From Brevibacterium gallinarum (GTDB taxonomy: Bacteria > Actinomycetota > Actinomycetes > Actinomycetales > Brevibacteriaceae), in NCBI RefSeq assembly GCF_014836885.1, contig NZ_JACSPY010000023.1:1-32281 (forward strand): a stretch of DNA of 32,281 nucleotides, given 5' to 3'. Below the pieces are notes generated by a model. It did not search any database and was not told where the DNA came from. It worked only from the letters and a program-made list of their open reading frames with translations. This document shows positions 23,911-32,281 of the stretch, piece after piece (the stretch's first letter is position 1; each line of letters opens with the position of its first letter). The translations under genes and the position numbers were made by a program.

Positions 23911-25473
23911 TCAGCTGTCCTGCTTGATGAGCTCGGCGCACTTCTCGCCGATCATCATGACGGTGATGTTCGGGTTGACAGCCGTGATCAGCGGCATCAC
24001 CGAAGCATCAGCCACGCGCAGGCCCGTGACGCCCTTGACCTTGAGATCAGGGGTCAGCGGGGACTCGCTGTCATCCACCGGGCCCATCCGGACGGTGCCG
24101 GCCGGGTGGTAGACGGTGTTGTGGGTGCGGACGATGTAGTCTTCGATCTGCTCATCGGTCTGCACGTCCTCGCCCGGGTAGAGTTCGCGGCCGGCCCATT
24201 CGGCCAGCGCCGGCTGGGAGACGATCTCGCGGGCCTTCTTGATGCCCTCAACCATGATGTGCATGTCATAGCCCTCGGGGTCGGTGAAGTAGCGCGGATC
24301 GACCTTCGGCTTGTCCCGGTAGTCGAGGCTGCGCAGGCGCACGGTGCCCCGCGAGCGGGCGTGCGGGACGTTGGGGGTCAGGCAGAAGGCGTTCTCCGAG
24401 GTCGGGTAGCCCTGGCGCAGGGTGTGCATATCGAAGGGCACCGAACCGTAGTGCATCATGAGGTCGGGCACGTCGCCCTCGCCGTCGACGCGGGTGAAGA
24501 TGCCGATCTCCCACCACTGGGTCGATTCGGTGACCATCGGCTTCTTCGCTTCCCACTGGATGACCGCCTCGGGGTGATCCTGCAGGTTAGAGCCCACACC
24601 CGGGGCGTCGACGCGCACGTCCACGCCGACCTCCTCGAGGTGCGCGGCCGGGCCGATGCCCGAGAGCATGAGCAGCTTCGGGGTGTCGATCGCGCCGGCG
24701 GAGACGATGACTTCGCGGCTGGCGGCGATCCGCTGAGTGGTGCCGAAGGCGTTGTTGACGACATGGACACCGGTGCAGGTGTTGTCGTCGTCGAACTCGA
24801 GCTCGCGCACCCACGTGTCGGTGAGGATCGTGAGGTTCTCACGCGTGAGGTTCGGGTGCAGATACGACACCGAGGACGACGCACGGGTGCCGTCCGCCTT
24901 GCGGTTGATCTGGAAGAAGTTCGCACCGTTGACGACGGTCTCACCGGTGTTGAACTGTGTGCGCGGGATGCCGGCCTGTTCGCAGGCGTCGAGCACGGCC
25001 ACACCGCAGGGATCCTTCGGCGGGACGTTCATGAGCTCGACCGGGCCGTCGTGGCCGTGCAGCGGGCCTTCGTCCTCATTGGTCTCGAGCTTGGTGAACA
25101 GCGGGAAGGTCTTCTCCGCCTCCCAGCCGGTCGCACCGTAGGTGTGCGCCCAGGCGTCGAGGTCCTCCTTCGGCGCCCAAAAGGCGATGCAGGAGTTATG
25201 CGAGGAGCAGCCGCCGAGCACCTTGGCGCGGGCATGGCGCATGAACGAGTTGCCGTTGGCCTGCTCTTCGATCGGGTAGTCCCAGTCGTAACCGGATTCG
25301 AGCAGCTCCATCCACCGGTTGAGGGTGAGGACGACGTCGAGGTCCTCATCGGTCGGGCCGGCCTCGAGCAGTCCGACGGTGACGGTGGGGTCCTCGCTCA
25401 GGCGGGCGGCGACGGCGGCACCGGCCGAACCGCCGCCGACGACGATGTAGTCGAAAGTGTGGGTGGTCTCCAT
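23911..25473 (-). CDS. betA: Choline dehydrogenase / GMC oxidoreductase
   Basis: 520 residues. An FAD enzyme oxidising choline to betaine aldehyde. FAD Rossmann motif VVGGGSAGAAVAARLSE (about residues 11-27); GMC signature 1 (ARAKVLGGCSSHN at about 79-91); signature 2 (SAGAIDTPKLLMLSGIGPA). Active-site His in YHPAGTVRMGP and Asn in NPNITVMM near the C-terminus. Signature 2 and the His/Asn pair are intact. Third gene of a betT-betB-betA operon, nine bases after betB. The GMC family has close relatives acting on other alcohols, but the neighbouring betaine-aldehyde dehydrogenase and BCCT transporter support choline. Confidence 0.92.
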   Translation of the reverse strand: METTHTFDYIVVGGGSAGAAVAARLSEDPTVTVGLLEAGPTDEDLDVVLTLNRWMELLESGYDWDYPIEEQANGNSFMRHARAKVLGGCSSHNSCIAFWAPKEDLDAWAHTYGATGWEAEKTFPLFTKLETNEDEGPLHGHDGPVELMNVPPKDPCGVAVLDACEQAGIPRTQFNTGETVVNGANFFQINRKADGTRASSSVSYLHPNLTRENLTILTDTWVRELEFDDDNTCTGVHVVNNAFGTTQRIAASREVIVSAGAIDTPKLLMLSGIGPAAHLEEVGVDVRVDAPGVGSNLQDHPEAVIQWEAKKPMVTESTQWWEIGIFTRVDGEGDVPDLMMHYGSVPFDMHTLRQGYPTSENAFCLTPNVPHARSRGTVRLRSLDYRDKPKVDPRYFTDPEGYDMHIMVEGIKKAREIVSQPALAEWAGRELYPGEDVQTDEQIEDYIVRTHNTVYHPAGTVRMGPVDDSESPLTPDLKVKGVTGLRVADASVMPLITAVNPNITVMMIGEKCAELIKQDS

Positions 25474-25482
25474 GGCTCCCTC

Positions 25483-26955
<1,473 letters not shown>

Positions 26956-26985
26956 GGCACTCCTCATTTCTGCACAGGGCTGGCG

Positions 26986-29223
26986 TCAGCGGTCGCTGGC
27001 CTCAGTCCGTGTCTTCTCAGGGGTTTCCTCTTCCCAATCTGTGGTGAGGGCGGTGGTCGATGCTGCGGCGACGTCCGGCGGTGTGCCGTCGGAGATCCGC
27101 AGGAACTCCAGGTGAGCCTCGAAACTGCTGAGGACGTCGGAGATGAGCTGTTCCTTGGTGTACCCGAAAACATCGTATCCACGCGATCCCTCGGTGTTGA
27201 AGACTTCGAGGCGGTAGTAGGCGTCACTGCCTTCGCGGGCGGTGTTGAGGGCGAACGACGGCATCTGCGTGGCCACCGGGTAGACCTGGTAGACACACGA
27301 CTCCGCGTCGGCGAACTCGATCGTCAGCGCTGCCTGCGGCAGCTTGTGGGAGACCACTTCCGAGGTGTCGAGGCGGGCGTCTGAGCCGTTGGCGCGCAGC
27401 TCCTCGGCCACCTCGGTCAGCGCCGGGATGACAGTGGACTTGAAGTAGCGGGAGGCGGCCCCGCGGCCGGGGAAGCTCGTGGCGCGGCGCAGGCGCTGCT
27501 GCCAGGACAGTCCTGCCTGGCCGGACAGGCGGCCGGGCAGGCTGTTGAACCGGCTGTCGGTGACGTCGAGCTCGACCTGCAGCGCCCGGTACAGCGACAG
27601 CATGACGAGATAGAGCACCACCGAGAACGGCAGTCCGATGATGAGCGTGGCTCCCTGCAGGGTGGTGACGCCGTCGACGATGAGCATGCCGAGCGTCAGC
27701 ACACCGGTGGCGATCGCCCAGAACACGCGCAGCCCCTTGCGGCCGTCGGTGTTCGGGTCATGGGTGTAGGAGGTGAAGTTCGCCAGCACGAGTGCACCGG
27801 AGTCTGCCGAGGTGACGTAGAAGAGCAGGCCGACGATGGTGGCCAGGCCGATGACAGCCGGGGCGCCGGGGTACATCTCCAGCAGCGAGTAGAAGGCACG
27901 CTCCGGGGTGTTGGCGGCGACGTCGGCGAATTCCAGGTTGCCGTCGAGCACGAGACGCAGCGTGGAGTTGCCGAAGATCGAGATGAAGATGGCGATGAAG
28001 GTGAAGGGGACGATGAGCACGCCGATGACGAACTGGCGGATCGTGCGGCCGCGGGAGATGCGGGCGAGGAACAGTCCGACGAACGGCGCCCAGGCCACCC
28101 ACCAGGCCCAGAAGAACAGCGTCCAGCCGGCCATCCAGTCATCGGGCTGGATGAACGGGAAGACATCGAGGGTCATCCGCGGCAGCTCGTAGAGGTACTC
28201 GCCGACGTTGGTGACGAGGGCATCGAAGAGGAACCGGGTCTTGCCGGTGATGAGAATGTGGGCCAGCAGCACGATCGCGAGGATGACGTTGAGCTCAGAC
28301 AGACGGCGGATGCCCTTCTCCACACCGGTGACGGTCGAGATCGTGGCCATGATGACGGCCAGGGCGATGAGGCCGATCTGGGCGCCGACGCCCTCGGGGA
28401 CACCGAACATGAGGTGCAGGCCGTAGTTGAGCTGCACGACGCCGATGCCCAGTGAGGTGGCGATGCCGAAGACGGTGCCGAGCACGGCGGCGACGTCGAT
28501 GGTCGAGCCGAGCCAGCCGTTGATGCGCTTGCCGATCGCCCAGTACAGGATCGAGCGGATTGAGAGCGGCATGTTCTTGCGGTAGGCGAAGTAGGCGAAC
28601 GCCATGCCCATGAGGGCGTACATCGCCCAGCCGGTGATGCCGTAGTGGAACAGCGTCCAGATGACGGCCATGCGCGCCCGGCCAGTCGGGTCGGTGTCGG
28701 GATTCAGCGGGTCGTCGACCGCGCCCTCTGGCGGGAACAGGAACTGGGAGGCCGGTTCGGAGACCGAGAAGAACATCAGGTCGATGCCGATGCCGGCAGC
28801 GAACAGCATCGCCGTCCACGTGAAGAGGCTGAACTGCGGTCGGGAGTGCTGCGGGCCAAGACGGATCTTGCCGGTGCGGCCGGCGGCCATCATGATGACG
28901 AAGACGATGATGAGTGTGGCGGTCAGGATGTAGTACCAGCCGAAGTTCGCTGAGATCCAGCCGACGGCGGTGTTGAGCACGAGGTCGGCGTTCTCCGGGG
29001 CGATGATCGCCCACAGCGCGATCGCCAGGATGCTGATGCCGGAGATGAGGAAGACCGGCCAGTTCGGTGGAGGCGAATCTGTCGGCGAGCCGTCAGCTGG
29101 TGCTTGGTCGGCCCGCGCAGGGCCAGCATCGGTGGCTGCTGCAGCGGCTCCGGGCCGGGCGTCGTGTGGGGCGTTCGAGTCTGAAGGCTCTATCGGATCT
29201 GACGGCTGTTTCGAATCGCTCAT
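26986..29223 (-). CDS. betT: BCCT-family choline/betaine transporter
   Basis: 745 residues. Sodium- or proton-coupled uptake of quaternary amines. A hydrophilic N-terminus rich in Pro, Ala and Asp (1-55) is followed by 12 helices (about 55-545). Signature: GWTLFFWAWWVAWAPFVGLF continuing into ARISRGRTIRQF; also FAAGIGIDLMFFSVSEPAS. The long cytoplasmic C-terminus (about 550-745) is like BetT-type osmosensing/choline carriers rather than short BetP. Operon with betB and betA favours choline as substrate. A 50-base inverted repeat containing a 26-bp perfect palindrome lies 18-67 bases upstream of the start. Confidence 0.93.
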   Translation of the reverse strand: MSDSKQPSDPIEPSDSNAPHDARPGAAAAATDAGPARADQAPADGSPTDSPPPNWPVFLISGISILAIALWAIIAPENADLVLNTAVGWISANFGWYYILTATLIIVFVIMMAAGRTGKIRLGPQHSRPQFSLFTWTAMLFAAGIGIDLMFFSVSEPASQFLFPPEGAVDDPLNPDTDPTGRARMAVIWTLFHYGITGWAMYALMGMAFAYFAYRKNMPLSIRSILYWAIGKRINGWLGSTIDVAAVLGTVFGIATSLGIGVVQLNYGLHLMFGVPEGVGAQIGLIALAVIMATISTVTGVEKGIRRLSELNVILAIVLLAHILITGKTRFLFDALVTNVGEYLYELPRMTLDVFPFIQPDDWMAGWTLFFWAWWVAWAPFVGLFLARISRGRTIRQFVIGVLIVPFTFIAIFISIFGNSTLRLVLDGNLEFADVAANTPERAFYSLLEMYPGAPAVIGLATIVGLLFYVTSADSGALVLANFTSYTHDPNTDGRKGLRVFWAIATGVLTLGMLIVDGVTTLQGATLIIGLPFSVVLYLVMLSLYRALQVELDVTDSRFNSLPGRLSGQAGLSWQQRLRRATSFPGRGAASRYFKSTVIPALTEVAEELRANGSDARLDTSEVVSHKLPQAALTIEFADAESCVYQVYPVATQMPSFALNTAREGSDAYYRLEVFNTEGSRGYDVFGYTKEQLISDVLSSFEAHLEFLRISDGTPPDVAAASTTALTTDWEEETPEKTRTEASDR

Positions 29224-29240
29224 CTCTTCGTCTCTGCAGT

Positions 29241-29290
29241 GGTGTGAGTGCAGGCGCAGGGATCCCTGCGCCTGCCGGGCACTTCACACC
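29241..29290. promoter_or_regulatory. Large palindrome before betT
   Basis: Core 29250-29275 is a perfect 26-bp palindrome (half site GCAGGCGCAGGGA). Outer arms GGTGTGA (29241-29247) and TCACACC (29284-29290) are also complementary. It lies just upstream of the betT start and 117 bases past the aminotransferase stop. It may be an operator for a dimeric repressor, or the aminotransferase terminator. Confidence 0.7.
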
Positions 29291-29406
29291 ATAACAAGGC
29301 CGCCAGTCCGCTTACCGGCAGGTAACGGTCACGCGCTGCGCGGGTACGCCGTCACCGCCCGCTGCCGCACACGCCCGAGCCATCACCCGAAACGATGAGG
29401 ATTGCG

Positions 29407-30534
29407 TCAGCCCACCTGGTCGAGTGCAGTCTCCAGACGCGCTACCGCCGCGTCGACATCAGCCCACTTGTCGAGGCCGAACAAGCCGATGCGGAAAGTC
29501 TGGAAGCCCTCCGGCTCGTCGACCATGAGCGGGACCCCGCCCGCCACCTGCACGCCTGCCTGCGCAAACGCGGCCACCACCTCGGCGGCGGGTCGCTTGG
29601 CCTGCACGACGACAACCGTCGGAGACTGCCAGCCCTCGGCGGCGACTGAGGAGTAGCCGCGGGAGCTGAAGAGCTTGCGGACTCTGTCGCCGAGTTCGAT
29701 CTGGCGCTCACGCAGCTTCGGCAGCCCGAATTCGACGGCCTCCTGCATGAGGGTCAGGTTATGGGTGATCGAGTCGGTCGGCATCGTGGCGTGGTAGCCG
29801 TGCTTGCCGGCGGCGTAGCCCTCGCAGATCGTCATCCACTTCTTCAGGTCGAGTGCGAAGCTCGAGCTCGTGGTGTCCTCGATCGCTGTGCGGGCGCGCT
29901 CACCGAGCATGATGTAGCCGGCGCACGGCGTGCCGCTCCAGCCCTTCTGCGGGGCCGAGAGCAGAATGTCGACGCCGATGTCGTCCATGTCGACCCACAG
30001 TGGACCGGAGGCGACGCAGTCGAGGACGAACAGGCCGCCCACCTCGTGCACGGCCTCGGCGATCCGGCGCATGTAGTCATCGCTCAGCAGCACTCCCGAG
30101 GCGGTCTCGACGTGCGGGGCGAGGACGAGCTCGGTGCGCTGGCGGCGGATGGTCTCGACGACCTCGTCGATGGGAGCAGGAGCGAATCCTGCGTCGACGT
30201 CGCCGCCGGCCGGGCGGGCCTTGAACACCTCGTGTGCGGCCGGGATCTGGCCGGTGTCGAGGATCTGCGACCAGCGGTAGGAGAACTGGCCGTTGCGCAC
30301 GATGAGGCAGCGCTTGCCGCCGGCGAACTGGCGGGCGACCGATTCCATGCCGTAGGAGCCGCCGCCGGGGACGAGCACCGCGGTCTTGGCGTTGTAGGTG
30401 CTGCGCAGGATCGACAGCGTCTCCTCCATGACGGAGACGAAGCGGGCGGACATGTGGTTGAGGGAGCGGTCTGTGAAGACGACGGAGTACTCCAGCAGGC
30501 CGCCGGGATCAATATCGCTGTGTGGAAGTTTCAT
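29407..30534 (-). CDS. Class V PLP-dependent aminotransferase (alanine/serine-glyoxylate type)
   Basis: 375 residues. A fold-type I transaminase resembling alanine-glyoxylate and serine-pyruvate/glyoxylate enzymes. PLP residues: Asp172 in FVLDCVASGP, Lys197 in SAPQKGWSGTP (Schiff base), a phosphate-binding part PGGGSYGME, and a ring-stacking region around HVETASGVLL. Upstream of the bet operon on the same strand and separated by 184 bases with a palindrome, so probably its own transcript. Glycine, serine and glyoxylate metabolism would fit downstream use of betaine-derived glycine, but the demethylation enzymes are not in this window. The exact substrate is unknown. Confidence 0.85.
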   Translation of the reverse strand: MKLPHSDIDPGGLLEYSVVFTDRSLNHMSARFVSVMEETLSILRSTYNAKTAVLVPGGGSYGMESVARQFAGGKRCLIVRNGQFSYRWSQILDTGQIPAAHEVFKARPAGGDVDAGFAPAPIDEVVETIRRQRTELVLAPHVETASGVLLSDDYMRRIAEAVHEVGGLFVLDCVASGPLWVDMDDIGVDILLSAPQKGWSGTPCAGYIMLGERARTAIEDTTSSSFALDLKKWMTICEGYAAGKHGYHATMPTDSITHNLTLMQEAVEFGLPKLRERQIELGDRVRKLFSSRGYSSVAAEGWQSPTVVVVQAKRPAAEVVAAFAQAGVQVAGGVPLMVDEPEGFQTFRIGLFGLDKWADVDAAVARLETALDQVG

Positions 30535-30600
30535 ACCATTATCTTAGCTCCCGCACGTGCATCCGTGAGATCCGGGTCACACAGTGGAACGAAAGAGCGC

Positions 30601-30624
30601 CGCCCAGCTTGGGGAGGCTGGGCG
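30601..30624 (-). terminator. Hairpin terminator of the amidase gene
   Basis: Arms CGCCCAGC (30601-30608) and GCTGGGCG (30617-30624) form an 8-bp perfect stem with an 8-base loop, 76 bases past the amidase stop on the minus strand and upstream of the aminotransferase. Confidence 0.65.
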
Positions 30625-30699
30625 ACGCCGGGGTGGGGATGCGGTTGTGTTGGGTGGCGTATTCGAGGGTGATCAGGGCCCGCTCATGCGGCTGAGGCT

Positions 30700-31146
30700 T
30701 CAGACTCCGGCGGCGACCGCGTTCTTGATGCGCTCGAAGTCGACGGTGCCCGGGCACGAGGTGGCGACGACGGAGTTGTGTGGGATGAGCGCGACGTGGG
30801 GGTCGAGTCCGTAGTCGCGGCAGATGCGCGCGCACAGTGCGATCGAAGTGTTGTAGGTGAACTCGTCGGGGGCGCGGTTCTGGTCTGCGGAGTGCTCGAT
30901 GCCGATGCTGCGCTGGTTCATCGCGAAGTTGCCGGCATGCCAGGCGGTGTCGCCTTCGTTCACGTACTGATGCAGGGCGCCTTCGCCGATGCCGTAGTGA
31001 GCGCTGACCTGGGAGGCCGGGTCCTTGAAGGTGGCATCCGCGGCGGCGAGGGTGCCGACGATGTAATGGATGACGATGCGGTCGATGCCGGAGCCTCCAC
31101 GGCCCTGGTTGAAGTTCGGGCTGCCGATCCAGATGGGTTCTGCCAT
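30700..31146 (-). CDS. N-acetylmuramoyl-L-alanine amidase (Amidase_2/PGRP type)
   Basis: 148 residues. A zinc amidase that cuts the bond between N-acetylmuramic acid and L-alanine in peptidoglycan. Zinc ligands are His27 (VIHYIVGT), His123 (IPHNSVV) and Cys131 (TSCPGT), as in phage T7 lysozyme/PGRP folds; HYGIGEGALHQYV and TAWHAG are also typical. It is only the catalytic domain, of phage-endolysin size. GGAGGG lies seven bases before the ATG, so it can be made alone in the cytoplasm. The same frame continues upstream through one TGA (31150-31152) into a Tat signal peptide. It may thus be the body of an exported enzyme split by a stop codon. Confidence 0.9.
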   Translation of the reverse strand: MAEPIWIGSPNFNQGRGGSGIDRIVIHYIVGTLAAADATFKDPASQVSAHYGIGEGALHQYVNEGDTAWHAGNFAMNQRSIGIEHSADQNRAPDEFTYNTSIALCARICRDYGLDPHVALIPHNSVVATSCPGTVDFERIKNAVAAGV

Positions 31147-31149
31147 GGC

Positions 31150-31365
31150 TCAGCCCTCCAATCCGCGGCCGAGCGCGCAGCCGAGGCGGTTGGCCGGATT
31201 CGAGGCCTCACCACCATCAGCGTCGGAGGTGCGGAAGCCGGCGGCTTCGGTGATGGGCCGGCTCTCGGCAGCGTGACCGGGTGCGGCACTGAGCAGTACT
31301 GCGGATCCGAGGACTGCGGCGCCGGATGCGAACAATGAGCGGCGGGATATCGTATTCGTGTCCAT
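31150..31365 (-). CDS. Tat signal-peptide leader, in frame with the amidase through one TGA
   Basis: 71 residues from the ATG at 31365 (a GTG two codons upstream is also open). The twin-arginine motif ISRRSLFASG is followed by a hydrophobic stretch (AAVLGSAVLLSAAP) and a cleavage-like GHAAES. About 38 linker residues follow, then TGA, GCC and the amidase ATG. The reading frame is unbroken except for this TGA. As it stands it would make a small secreted peptide, with the amidase translated by restart or readthrough. A point nonsense mutation or a base-call error in what was a Tat-exported amidase is equally possible. Confidence 0.75.
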   Translation of the reverse strand: MDTNTISRRSLFASGAAVLGSAVLLSAAPGHAAESRPITEAAGFRTSDADGGEASNPANRLGCALGRGLEG

Positions 31366-31372
31366 GCACACG

Positions 31373-31401
31373 ACGTTAGAGACGTCGAGATTGCCCTACA
31401 A
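31373..31401 (-). promoter_or_regulatory. Putative leaderless promoter of the Tat-leader/amidase unit
   Basis: On the minus strand TTGTAG (31396-31401) and TAACGT (31373-31378) are exactly 17 bases apart. The ATG at 31365 begins seven bases after the -10 and has no ribosome site, which fits a leaderless start. Confidence 0.5.
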
Positions 31402-31462
31402 TCCCGCGTTGGTGCTACGACGATCGTGGTAATTCCGGTGCTTTCAGCCCCTCACCTGCACG

Positions 31463-31480
31463 GCTGACCGGTTGGTCAGC
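31463..31480. promoter_or_regulatory. Perfect inverted repeat resembling a TetR-family operator
   Basis: Arms GCTGACC (31463-31469) and GGTCAGC (31474-31480) around GGTT contain TGACC-N4-GGTCA, a common TetR-type half-site pair. No TetR gene is in the window. It lies in the 240-base interval between the Tat leader and the truncated right-end gene, near where base composition drops. I see no gene in the rest of that interval. Confidence 0.5.
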
Positions 31481-31605
31481 CTGAGCGGAAGTCAAGAACG
31501 TGAACTTTATTCAGATTGACTCCGGCATGGCACCTGTTCCGGACGGCTACTCCCCCACTCCACGGGACCGAAACACCGCAGCTATCGCCGAACTGACGCC
31601 TTTCA

Positions 31606-32205
31606 TCAGCGCTCTCTCTCGCCGGCTGACTCGTGATTCAGCAGATCTTCCGCAAACCAGTACAAGCTCTGACCATCGTAGTTCCACGCGTCAGCGGCCG
31701 AGAAGCTGGGTTTATCGCAACCGGCCTTAGCGAATATCGCATCTCGCAGTGCTGTCAGAGTCCATTGCTCGTCTGGGTCCTCCGCTACAGCCCAACGCAG
31801 TGGTCTTACCGGATCGTTGATCCAGCTGACTGACCTTCGGTCTGGCACTTCGTCGAGCCACGTGTCGATTTCAGCGACTACCGCGGGAGCAACCTGAGCC
31901 TCAAGGGATAGGTGAATCCGCGCGCCATTGGGAATTCCACCTCGTTCCGCTATTACTTTCGCTGATCGAGCGCGACGTTCTTTCTTAGCAATGCGCTTGC
32001 GCACTGAGTCGGTATCGACGCTTGGTGCCGGGATGAGCGTCCGGCCTTCAAGGTTCTCAACCGGGAACAGTTTTCTGAAAGTCACAAAGGTCCCGCTCGA
32101 ATCGCGGAAGAGGCTGTACTCATGACACTCAATCTCGAGTCCGTCAGCTGCCGTTTCAGTCAGCCATTGCACCGTCGTAAGCACCTGGTCCGGGAAGGCC
32201 TCCGC
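31606..32205 (-). pseudogene. Unrecognised protein, 5'-truncated by IS
   Basis: About 199 residues; the frame is open to 32205, directly at the IS end (first codons AEAFPDQVLTTVQWL), so the true N-terminus is lost. An N-terminal part (WLTETAADGLEIECHEYSLF, TFVTFRKLFPVENLEG) resembles the C-terminal part of nuclease-like proteins that carry a WLN-then-DIRC pattern. After a basic linker (VRKRIAKKERRARSAK) comes a domain (GGIPNGARIHLSL, RSVSWINDPVRPLRWAV, SFSAADAWNYDGQSLYWFA) loosely like RAMA/DUF4357 modules of restriction-associated proteins. Both comparisons are weak. Lower GC than the core genes suggests recent transfer. A GTG at 32184 is the first possible restart. Confidence 0.6.
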
Positions 32206-32281
32206 TGTCCCGCGTCAAGTAGTTGGCAGGATTTCCTTGGTTTTGAATGTCGGGGTGGTGGGGTCGGCTAGGCCCAGGTGC
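32206..32281. mobile_element. Second inward-facing copy of the same IS end
   Basis: Exact reverse complement of bases 2-77. The element starts at 32206 (TGTCCCGCG) and runs off the window. It interrupts the frame to its left. The same terminus faces inward at both edges, so the two copies are in opposite orientation, or the contig ends were trimmed at the same repeat. Confidence 0.75.

Noticed and set aside
31500..31730. Short plus-strand frame at the right flank
   Set aside because: No ribosome site or recognisable motif, and it overlaps the better-supported minus-strand truncated gene.

Overview
The window is a GC-rich actinobacterial chromosome segment. A choline-to-glycine-betaine cassette, a divergent DUF881/sortase E/pabA operon facing crgA, and adjacent rhomboid and ppiA genes suggest Micrococcales, perhaps Brevibacterium (an inference from gene content only). 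In many actinobacteria the crgA-DUF881-pabA-ppiA neighbourhood lies near dnaA, so this is probably origin-proximal. It looks like a draft contig. The first 77 and last 76 bases are the same sequence in opposite orientation, and each abuts a reading frame that is cut off. This fits two copies of one insertion sequence at the edges.

Layout. 1-2.4 kb is lower-GC accessory DNA: a double-ATPase peptide ABC protein with its 5' end removed by the IS, and a convergent GntR/FCD repressor. 2.4-5.1 kb (minus) is the tightly coupled operon DUF881 > sortase E > small membrane protein > pabA/trpG. 5.3-8.0 kb (plus) is a Type II restriction-modification pair lodged between the DUF881 operon and crgA. 8.1-13.7 kb holds a CrgA with an unusually long N-terminal extension, a YczE-like membrane protein, a rhomboid protease, cyclophilin, a one-TM helical protein and a NERD-nuclease/helicase fusion. 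13.7-17.6 kb holds a MacB/FtsX-type ABC pair divergent from a histidine kinase/NarL-type regulator pair.

17.8-22.2 kb (plus) is a methionine operon: a 2-oxoglutarate/Fe(II) oxygenase of the isopenicillin-N-synthase fold, metF (5,10-methylenetetrahydrofolate reductase) and metE (cobalamin-independent methionine synthase). It is followed by a 32-base G run, then an SPFH/flotillin protein. 23.9-29.2 kb (minus) is betT-like BCCT transporter > betaine-aldehyde dehydrogenase > choline dehydrogenase, for osmoprotectant uptake and synthesis, with a 26-bp perfect palindrome in front of the transporter. Upstream on the same strand are a class-V aminotransferase and a peptidoglycan amidase. A single in-frame TGA separates the amidase from a Tat signal peptide. 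31.5-32.2 kb is again lower-GC accessory DNA with another IS-truncated gene.

Most promising leads: the TGA-split Tat-amidase, the oxygenase with hexapeptide repeats placed first in a metFE operon, the R-M module in the crgA locus with a lysine-rich CrgA, and the large palindrome controlling or terminating at betT. I found no tRNA, rRNA, CRISPR array or complete transposase gene.
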